Below are positions 49,851-55,933 of a stretch of DNA of 55,933 bases, piece after piece. This DNA comes from Acidimicrobiaceae bacterium (GTDB lineage: Bacteria; Actinomycetota; Acidimicrobiia; Acidimicrobiales; RAAP-2), in assembly GCA_003162475.1 (NCBI GenBank), contig PMOI01000022.1:1-55933 (forward strand). Direction: 5' to 3'. The notes under the pieces are model-generated. The model saw only the letters and a list, made by a program, of their open reading frames with translations. It searched no databases and was not told where the DNA came from. The position numbers and the translations under genes were made by a program. Position 1 is the stretch's first letter. Every line of letters begins with the position of its first letter.

Positions 49851-52355
49851 ATGAGTACATCTTCCAACCCCTACCGTCTTGCCCGAAGTGTCGTCCCCTC
49901 GGCCTACCGGGTCTTTCTCACCCCCGACCTCGAAGCATTCACGTTCTCGGGGCGGGTCGAAATTGACGTCGAGATCCACGAATCCGTGAGCACGTTGACC
50001 CTGAACGCCGTCGACCTCGAACTCGGCGCCGCCACGATCAGCGCCGACGGGACGAGTTACCGCTCACAAGAGCACCACCTCGACGCGACCTACGAGACCG
50101 TGACCTTCGCCTTCGACCGCGATCTCCCCGTGGGTCCCGCCGTCGTGGAGATCGCCTTCGACGGAATCTTGAACGACCAGCTCCACGGCTTCTATCGTTC
50201 GACGTACACCGACGACACGGGCGTCGACCACACCATCGCCACGACGCAGTTCGAAAATACCGACGCTCGGCGCGCCTTTCCGTGCTGGGACGAGCCGGCC
50301 TTCAAAGCGACCTACCAAATAAACCTCACGATCCCCAGTCATCTCGCGGCGTACTCGAACTCACCCGTCAGTGCGGACACCGATCTCGGCAACGGACAGC
50401 GCACCGTGAGCTTCACGCCGACCATGAAGATGTCAACGTACCTCGTCGCCTTCATCGTTGGTCCCTTCGAAGAGACCGCCGCGCTCGACGTCGACGGCGT
50501 GGCGCTTCGAATCGTCTATCCCGTGGGCAAAGGCCACCTGACCGAGCTCGCTCTCGAGTCGGGCGCGTTCGCGCTGCGCTTCTTCACGAAGTACTTCAAC
50601 ATCGACTACCCGGGCGACAAACTCGACATGGCCGCCATCCCCGACTTCGCCGCCGGCGCGATGGAGAACCTCGGGCTCATCACGTACAGAATGGCCGACC
50701 TACTGATCGACCCGAAGGAAGCGTCGCTCGCCGAGATGCAGCGCATCGCCGAAGTCGTCGCGCACGAGATCGCCCACATGTGGTTCGGCGACCTCGTCAC
50801 CATGGAGTGGTGGCAGGGGATCTGGCTCAACGAGGCCTTCGCCACGTTCATGCAGATCCTTTGCATCAACGAGTTCCGTCCCCAGTGGAAGATGTGGGTC
50901 AGCTTCGGCGTCGACCGAGACGCCGCGCTACAGATCGACGGGCTACACGCCACGCGACCCATCGAGTACGAGGTCGTCTCGCCCGACGACACGCGTGGCA
51001 TGTTCGACGTGCTCACTTACGAGAAGGGTGGCTCGGTCCTACGTATGCTCGAGCAGTACTTAGGTGCGGACACGTTTCGCGACGGCATCCGTCACTACTT
51101 GACCAAGCACAGCTACGCCAACACGGTCACGAACGACCTCTGGGACGCCCTCGAGGAGATCTCGAACCAGCCCGTTCGCGACGTCATGAACACCTGGATC
51201 CTCCAGGGTGGTCACCCGCTCGTGACGTTGGCCAACGGCGAACTCACCCAACAGCCCTTCGCCTACGGTAAAGCCAAGGGTCCGAGCGCGATCGGCTCGT
51301 CGTGGATGGTTCCCGTTCTCACGCGTTCACTCAGCGGGGGCGCGCCAAGTCGCCATCTCCTGGTCGACGAGCCCCTGAACGTGAGCGACGCCGCACCCGT
51401 TGTCCTCAACGCGGGCGGATCGGGCGTCTTTCGTTCGCGCTACGGCAAGGCCGAATTGGCGGCCCTCGCCGATCACATCGACGAACTCGAAGAGCTCGAG
51501 CGCGCGACGTTCATCGCTGACGGGTGGGCCTCACTCTTCGCCGGTCAGATCGTCTGGATGGACTTTCTCGCCATGGCCCGGGGTCTCGGAGATCAAGACG
51601 AGCCCACACCCTGGGGAACGGTCGCCAGTGCCGTCGACTTCGTCGATCGCGCTCTCGACGCGAATCAACACGAAGAGTTCGTCCAACAGGTGCGCGACCT
51701 CTTCGAGCCACAGTTCGCTCGTCTCGGCTGGGACGCCAAACCCGGTGAGAGCGAACTCACGCCCCAGGTTCGAGCGATCGTGCTTAGCGTCCTTGGCACC
51801 ATTGGCGCCAACGAATCCATCCAGGCCGAAGCAGTCCGACGCAGTGAGGCCAACGACCTCGACGGCAACCTCGCGAACGCGATCCTGCGCGTCGTCGCTC
51901 GCCAGAACCGTCCCGGTGACTACGAGACCTTCCTCGAGCGTTACCGTCACGCCCCGACCCCTCAGGACGCTCAGCGCTACCTGTGGCGCGGCATCCCCGA
52001 GTTCCCCGACGAGCGTGTCGCGCTCGACGCGGCGGAGAAGTGTTTCAGCGAGTTCCGCAACCAGGACGCCGCGATCGTCCTCGCACTTTTGTCACGCAAC
52101 GCCGTCACCGGTCCCACCGTGTGGCGATACATGGCCAGTCGTTGGGACGAAGCAATAGAGAAATTCCCACAGAACTCGCACTCGCGCCTCGCCCTCGGGG
52201 TCCCCACGTTCATCCGTGACGAAGCACTCGCCGACGAGGTCGAGAAGTTCCACACCGAGCATCCCGTCTACGGCGGGCAACGCACCGTCGAACAAGATCT
52301 CGAACGCATGCGCGTCGGGCTCGTCTTCGCGGCGGCAATGCGCGAACAGTTCTAA
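49851..52355 (+). CDS. pepN: Aminopeptidase N (M1 family)
   Basis: 834 residues. Zinc aminopeptidase that removes N-terminal residues from peptides in the cytosol. N-terminal beta domain, the exopeptidase motif G269-A-M-E-N, zinc motif H305-EIA-H309 with third ligand E328 (WLNEAFA), a Tyr-containing catalytic region, and a long C-terminal helical domain with an ERAP1_C-like layout. Length fits actinobacterial PepN (about 850). The longer frame upstream is not used: ATG at 49851 begins the conserved part and follows a -10. Nine bases before the GDT1 gene, so probably one operon with it and the methyltransferase. Confidence 0.97.
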   Translation: MSTSSNPYRLARSVVPSAYRVFLTPDLEAFTFSGRVEIDVEIHESVSTLTLNAVDLELGAATISADGTSYRSQEHHLDATYETVTFAFDRDLPVGPAVVEIAFDGILNDQLHGFYRSTYTDDTGVDHTIATTQFENTDARRAFPCWDEPAFKATYQINLTIPSHLAAYSNSPVSADTDLGNGQRTVSFTPTMKMSTYLVAFIVGPFEETAALDVDGVALRIVYPVGKGHLTELALESGAFALRFFTKYFNIDYPGDKLDMAAIPDFAAGAMENLGLITYRMADLLIDPKEASLAEMQRIAEVVAHEIAHMWFGDLVTMEWWQGIWLNEAFATFMQILCINEFRPQWKMWVSFGVDRDAALQIDGLHATRPIEYEVVSPDDTRGMFDVLTYEKGGSVLRMLEQYLGADTFRDGIRHYLTKHSYANTVTNDLWDALEEISNQPVRDVMNTWILQGGHPLVTLANGELTQQPFAYGKAKGPSAIGSSWMVPVLTRSLSGGAPSRHLLVDEPLNVSDAAPVVLNAGGSGVFRSRYGKAELAALADHIDELEELERATFIADGWASLFAGQIVWMDFLAMARGLGDQDEPTPWGTVASAVDFVDRALDANQHEEFVQQVRDLFEPQFARLGWDAKPGESELTPQVRAIVLSVLGTIGANESIQAEAVRRSEANDLDGNLANAILRVVARQNRPGDYETFLERYRHAPTPQDAQRYLWRGIPEFPDERVALDAAEKCFSEFRNQDAAIVLALLSRNAVTGPTVWRYMASRWDEAIEKFPQNSHSRLALGVPTFIRDEALADEVEKFHTEHPVYGGQRTVEQDLERMRVGLVFAAAMREQF

Positions 52356-52364
52356 GACCACCGC

Positions 52365-52958
52365 GTGAACGTCGGGGCGTTTTTCGGCATCGCCGCCCTG
52401 ATGTTCTTGTTGGAGTTGCCTGACAAGACCATGATCGCCACGATCGTGATGAGTACGCGCGCGCGGCCCTCGTCGATCGTGATCGGCGCGTCGAGTGCCT
52501 TCGTGGTGCAGATGGGTATTGCCGTCGCGGCCGGCGGGCTGTTGACGTTGCTGCCCGTGCACGTGAAGGACCTCATCGTCGCCCTGCTCTTCTTAGGAGG
52601 TGGCGCGTACCTACTGTTCTCTCGTGAGTCCAGTGCCGAAGAGACGGGTAGTCGCGAAGCGGCGAGCGAACACTCGTCCACGAGACTGAGGGAGATCGTC
52701 ACCGCCTTTACTGTCATCTTCGTGGCCGAGTTCGGTGACCTCACACAGATCCAGGCGGCGAACTTCACGGTGAAGACCCATCAACCCCTCGAGGTGTTTC
52801 TCGCGGGTTCGCTCGCCTTGATCATTGTCTCGTTCATCGGTGCCTACGGTGGTAAACAGCTCCAGCGCGTCGTGCCGCTCAAGTGGATTCGATTCGGTGG
52901 CGGACTCATCTTCACGGGACTTGGTGTCTACGCCTTGATCTCACTCGCCAGATCGTGA
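52365..52958 (+). CDS. TMEM165/GDT1 family cation transporter
   Basis: 197 residues, six predicted membrane helices in two halves separated by a hydrophilic loop (SRESSAEETGSREAASEHSS). The family motif E-x-G-D-K/R-T/S appears once in the altered form ELPDKT (first half) and once as EFGDLT (second half). GDT1 proteins exchange manganese or calcium for protons. Both motifs depart from consensus at one or two positions. GTG start nine bases after pepN. Followed by a methyltransferase with a GTGA overlap. Confidence 0.92.
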   Translation: MNVGAFFGIAALMFLLELPDKTMIATIVMSTRARPSSIVIGASSAFVVQMGIAVAAGGLLTLLPVHVKDLIVALLFLGGGAYLLFSRESSAEETGSREAASEHSSTRLREIVTAFTVIFVAEFGDLTQIQAANFTVKTHQPLEVFLAGSLALIIVSFIGAYGGKQLQRVVPLKWIRFGGGLIFTGLGVYALISLARS

Positions 52959-53590
52959 GTCGGCGTGACGAGTTGTTGGGCCTGGCCGAAATCGCCAAGG
53001 GCTTCATGCCGACGAACGAAGGGCTCGGGCTCTACGAGGTCGCGCTCGAGTACGGACGTCGCGTGCCGGGCGGCACGTGGCTCGAAGTGGGCGCGTGGTG
53101 CGGCAAGTCCGCGCTCTACCTCGGCAACGCCGCCGAGGCGACGCAGAGCGTCCTCTACTCCCTCGATCACCACCACGGGAGTGAAGAGAACCAGGCCGGG
53201 TGGGAACACTTCGACGAAACGCTCGTCGACCCCGTCGACGGACGACTCAACACGCTGCCGAGCTGGCAACGAACGATCGCTACAGCGCACCTCGAAGAGA
53301 CCGTCATTGGACTCGTCGGACACTCGAGCGTGGTGGCGCGTCACTTCGCGCAGCCCCTGGACATTCTCTTCATCGACGGAGGTCACGCGCGCGACGTCGC
53401 GTGGGCGGACTATGAGGCCTGGTCACCCAAGGTCATCGCGGAGGGACTCCTGCTCATCCACGACGTCTTTGCGGATCCCCACGACGGCGGACAGGCGCCC
53501 TACGAGATCTACCGTGCCGCGATCGAAAGCGGGCACTTCATCGAACGAAACGCGCAGGGATCGCTGCGAGTTCTCTCTCGCGTTACCTAG
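52955..53590 (+). CDS. Class I SAM-dependent methyltransferase (Methyltransf_24-like)
   Basis: 211 residues. GGTWLEVGAWCGKSALYLGNAA is the SAM-binding glycine loop, YSLDHHHGSEENQAGW holds the acidic residue at the end of strand 2, and PLDILFIDGGHARDVAWADYEAW is typical of the family that includes cephalosporin-hydroxylase-like and O-methyltransferases. The acceptor is unknown. GTG start in an overlap with the GDT1 gene; the longer frame reads that gene out of phase. The 3' end overlaps the convergent toroid gene by four bases. Confidence 0.87.
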   Translation: MSRRDELLGLAEIAKGFMPTNEGLGLYEVALEYGRRVPGGTWLEVGAWCGKSALYLGNAAEATQSVLYSLDHHHGSEENQAGWEHFDETLVDPVDGRLNTLPSWQRTIATAHLEETVIGLVGHSSVVARHFAQPLDILFIDGGHARDVAWADYEAWSPKVIAEGLLLIHDVFADPHDGGQAPYEIYRAAIESGHFIERNAQGSLRVLSRVT

Positions 53591-54663
53591 CGGCGAAGCG
53601 GACAGCCCGGCTCGGCGAGATCGAGGGGCATCGGGAGTTCGTCGTGGCGAAAGATACCCGCCGCGTTCGACGAGGAGCTGAGCGCGTCCGCGGCTAAGAG
53701 TACGGCCGCGGCGGTGTAGGACGTGGTCTCACGATCGGGGAAGGTAACGCGGTCGGGGTACGCGATGCCCGTCCAGTAGGCCCCGTCGTCACGGCGATGT
53801 AGACGGGTGCAACTGAACAGGTCGAGCGCCTTCGTCGTGAGACCGAGCGCGTCGAGCGCGAGGACGCACTCGGCCGTCTCCGCCGCCGTCACCCAGTCGT
53901 TGGTCGACACGCACCGTACGCCGAGACCGTCCATCACGTGACGCTCCCAGCCGTCGTCGATTCGTCTCTCGCCGGCGACGCCGCGCAGCGCACCAGAGAA
54001 GATCGGGTAGTACCAGTCCATCGCGAACTCGTTCTTGGGGGCGAAGGCACCCGGGTGGTGGGCGACCGCGTGCCCGAGGCGACCCGCGGCGAGTTCCCAC
54101 TCGGGCTTCGAGCGGTCGAGGCGCTCGGCGAGGGCGACTCCGCAGCACAGCGCGTGAAAGATCGACGACGATCCCGTCAACAACGCGTAGGACTCCGGTC
54201 GGCCCTGCGCGTCGAGAGACCAACGAATCGTGCCGTCACTCAGTTGCCAGCGCAGCACGAACTCGAGCGCTCGCTCGACCACGGGCCACAGCTCGCGCGC
54301 GAAGTCCACGTCACCGGTCGCCAGCACGTAGTGATAGAGGCCCGCCGCCACGTAGGCGCAGACGTTCGTGTCGAGTCGCGTGTCCTTCACTCGATCGCCC
54401 ACGTAGTAGTTGAACCAACTGCCGTCGCCAAGTTGCGTGGCCTCGAGCCAGCGATAGGCCGCGCGCGCTTCGCGCTCGTAGCCGCTGATGGTGAGCGCCA
54501 TCGCGACTTCGACGTGGTTCCACGGATCGCTGTGTCCCCCGTCGAACCAGGGAACCTGTCCGCTGCTCAACTGCAGCGAGGCCAAGTAGTCGGCCGTCAA
54601 GGCCAACTCCTCGCTCGTGATGACCCCGGGCACACCGCCCAGTGAACTCCTCGTCGAACTCAC
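53587..54663 (-). CDS. Alpha/alpha-toroid protein, annotated in relatives as prenyltransferase-like
   Basis: 358 residues with repeated helix pairs separated by short turns (DYLASLQLSSGQVPWFDGGH, RWLEATQLGDGSWFNYY, VLRWQLSDGTIRWSLDAQG, DGAYWTGIAYPD): the QxxDGSW-like repeats of terpene cyclase/prenyltransferase and glycoside hydrolase toroids. No catalytic DxDD or clear GH motif is seen, so activity cannot be assigned. It follows a methyltransferase and a GT4 gene with four-base overlaps, which points to glycan or glycolipid synthesis. GTG start in a GTGA overlap. An actinobacterial family of unknown function is the safest statement. Confidence 0.72.
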   Translation of the reverse strand: MSSTRSSLGGVPGVITSEELALTADYLASLQLSSGQVPWFDGGHSDPWNHVEVAMALTISGYEREARAAYRWLEATQLGDGSWFNYYVGDRVKDTRLDTNVCAYVAAGLYHYVLATGDVDFARELWPVVERALEFVLRWQLSDGTIRWSLDAQGRPESYALLTGSSSIFHALCCGVALAERLDRSKPEWELAAGRLGHAVAHHPGAFAPKNEFAMDWYYPIFSGALRGVAGERRIDDGWERHVMDGLGVRCVSTNDWVTAAETAECVLALDALGLTTKALDLFSCTRLHRRDDGAYWTGIAYPDRVTFPDRETTSYTAAAVLLAADALSSSSNAAGIFRHDELPMPLDLAEPGCPLRR

Positions 54664-55376
54664 GCGGGCTTACGCAGATAGACCACGATGGACTTTCCCA
54701 TAAGCGGCGAGAGCACCCGCTCAGCGTAGCGAGTGACGCGGGGTTTCTTCATTATGTCCCACACGAGAAGTTGGTGGTAGCGCTTCACGAGTGCGTGTTC
54801 GTCGTTGGTGGTGCCCACGAAGCACTTCAACCACCAGTAGGGACTGTGGAGCCCGTGCGCGTAGTGGTGTCGCGTCACGACCAGTCCCGTCGACGCCAGT
54901 CGTTCCTCGAGTATCGAGCGACGATAGATACGAATGTGGCCGCCGCGCACGTTGTGGTACTCGTCCGAGAGCGCCCAGTTGATCAACTCCGGTCCGAAAC
55001 GCGGGACGGTGATGGCCATCGTGCCGCCGGTCTTAAGGACGCGCGTCAGCTCGCGCATCGCCGCCACGTCATCGGGAATGTGCTCGAGGACCTCCGAGCA
55101 GATGACCCGGTCGAACGAACCATCGGGAAACGGTAGGTGCAGGGCGTCACCCTGTACGACGTTGGCGTGCAGTGAACCTGGCGACAACTCCCCCGCTTCG
55201 AGCATCGCGGCGAACGTCGCGGCGACCCCTTCGACTTCGTCTCTGCCCGCGTCGAGCGCCACGACGCTCGCGCCGCGTCGCGCCGCTTCGAAGGCGTGGC
55301 GACCGAAACCGCAGCCCAAGTCGAGCACCTTGTCGCCGGTCTTAAGACCTAGCTCTTCGTACTTAGCGGTCAGCAT
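54660..55376 (-). CDS. Class I SAM-dependent methyltransferase (Methyltransf_11-like)
   Basis: 238 residues. LKTGDKVLDLGCGFGRHAFEAARRG (SAM loop), SVVALDAGRDEV (acidic strand 2), GDALHLPFPDGSFDRVICSEVLEHIPDD and LTRVLKTGGTMAITVP are textbook. The C-terminal third, with RSILEERLASTG and YWWLKCFVG, is an acceptor-side addition. Acceptor unknown. The ATG at 55376 overlaps the GT4 stop (ATGA), and the gene after it starts in a GTGA overlap, so the three genes form one translationally coupled unit. Confidence 0.92.
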   Translation of the reverse strand: MLTAKYEELGLKTGDKVLDLGCGFGRHAFEAARRGASVVALDAGRDEVEGVAATFAAMLEAGELSPGSLHANVVQGDALHLPFPDGSFDRVICSEVLEHIPDDVAAMRELTRVLKTGGTMAITVPRFGPELINWALSDEYHNVRGGHIRIYRRSILEERLASTGLVVTRHHYAHGLHSPYWWLKCFVGTTNDEHALVKRYHQLLVWDIMKKPRVTRYAERVLSPLMGKSIVVYLRKPA

Positions 55377-55933
55377 CAGTCAAAGGTCATGGAGTCGGGA
55401 AGGGGACGGCCCTCCAAGATGGCGTCGTAACAGGCTGCTGTACCTCGGGCCGTTACCTGCCAGGTGAATCGCTCCATCACGCGGCGACGACCGTTGGCGC
55501 CCAGTCGATCGCGAAGTTCGGCGTCGTCGAGAAGTCGACCAATAGCCGTGACTAGCGCCTCGGGATTGTTCGGCTCAACCAGCAGACCGGTCTCGCCACT
55601 CGTGCCCACGACCTCGGGTAACGCCCCGCCCGTCGTCGCCACGACTGGCACGCCACAGCTCATCGCTTCGATGGCGGGCAGAGAGAACCCCTCGTAGAGG
55701 CTGGGAACGATCGCGATCTCGGCCTCGCCGTAGAGCCGCGCGAGCTCTTCGTCACTGACGCCAGTGATGGTGGTGACGATGTCGGTCAGGCCCAGACGCT
55801 CCAAGGCCATTGCCACGCGGCCCTTGGGCTGAGGCTGACCAATGACGATCAGGTCGATATCGCGCTCGACGCGCAGTTTGGCGATGGCTTCGAGGAGTGG
55901 CACGAGTCCCTTCATGGGCACGTCGCTGCTCGA
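55376..55933 (-). CDS. Glycosyltransferase family 4 (partial, 5' end beyond window)
   Basis: 186 codons to the right edge and still open, so only the C-terminal donor lobe is present. SSSDVPMKGLVPLLEAIAKL, IGQPQPKGRVAMAL, SLYEGFSLPAIEAMSCGVPVV (intact E-x7-E) and RVMERFTWQVTARG are typical of GT4. An apparent internal start at 55921 is not the true one. The SADVPxKGLxxLLEA pattern recalls actinobacterial GT4 enzymes of the methylglucose lipopolysaccharide type, which also neighbour methyltransferases; this is a resemblance only. Confidence 0.88.
   Translation of the reverse strand, partial: SSSDVPMKGLVPLLEAIAKLRVERDIDLIVIGQPQPKGRVAMALERLGLTDIVTTITGVSDEELARLYGEAEIAIVPSLYEGFSLPAIEAMSCGVPVVATTGGALPEVVGTSGETGLLVEPNNPEALVTAIGRLLDDAELRDRLGANGRRRVMERFTWQVTARGTAACYDAILEGRPLPDSMTFD

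Overview
The window is dense, GC-rich actinobacterial chromosome, most likely from the class Acidimicrobiia. Support: coenzyme F420 genes cofD-cofE; the order mfd, surA-like, mazG, eno, ftsB, DUF501, ppx; a CTC-type bL25; and two tiny actinobacterial ribosomal proteins, bS22 and bL37. The class assignment is inferred from gene content, not from a search. No insertion sequence, prophage, CRISPR array or rRNA was seen, and no gap between genes exceeds about 185 bp.

Layout. 1-5.7 kb: a membrane protein cut by the left edge, a CPBP protease, ftsH and DUF5719. 5.7-16.6 kb: envelope glycan locus with a 1083-residue GT2/membrane fusion, a GDP-deoxymannose reductase, three GT4-type transferases, a serine hydrolase and a sugar-1-phosphate nucleotidyltransferase, with cofD-cofE inside it. 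16.6-20.3 kb: an unrecognised anchored protein, an unusual tRNA with anticodon UAA, an NlpC/P60 hydrolase, a GT2 and a RimJ-like acetyltransferase. 20.4-33.2 kb: a minus-strand housekeeping run from glmU and prs through rplY, pth, mfd, mazG, eno and ftsB to ppx. 33.2-40.5 kb: an alpha/beta hydrolase, tRNA-Gln, a two-component system, then a five-gene redox operon (Ser/Thr-rich anchored protein, ApbE, haem b membrane protein, NuoF-like protein, ferredoxin). 40.4-47.9 kb: bS22, ispE, rsmA, a PASTA/RlpA-like protein, tatD, metG, rsmI, bL37, GDPD, DUF3817. 47.9-55.9 kb: ctaG, a PfkB kinase, pepN, a GDT1 transporter, methyltransferases, an alpha/alpha-toroid protein and a GT4 cut by the right edge.

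Themes. Most operons are joined by 4-bp ATGA/GTGA/TTGA overlaps, which fix many start codons. Many operon-head genes have no Shine-Dalgarno and instead a TANNNT hexamer exactly 6 nt before ATG or GTG, the signature of leaderless transcripts. The observations most worth a second look are the ApbE redox operon with no recognisable FMN-binding partner, the class I tRNA with a UAA anticodon, a GlmU cut before its acetyltransferase active site, a CTG-started wall protein with a hairpin over its ribosome binding site, and mirrored divergent leaderless promoters at ctaG.
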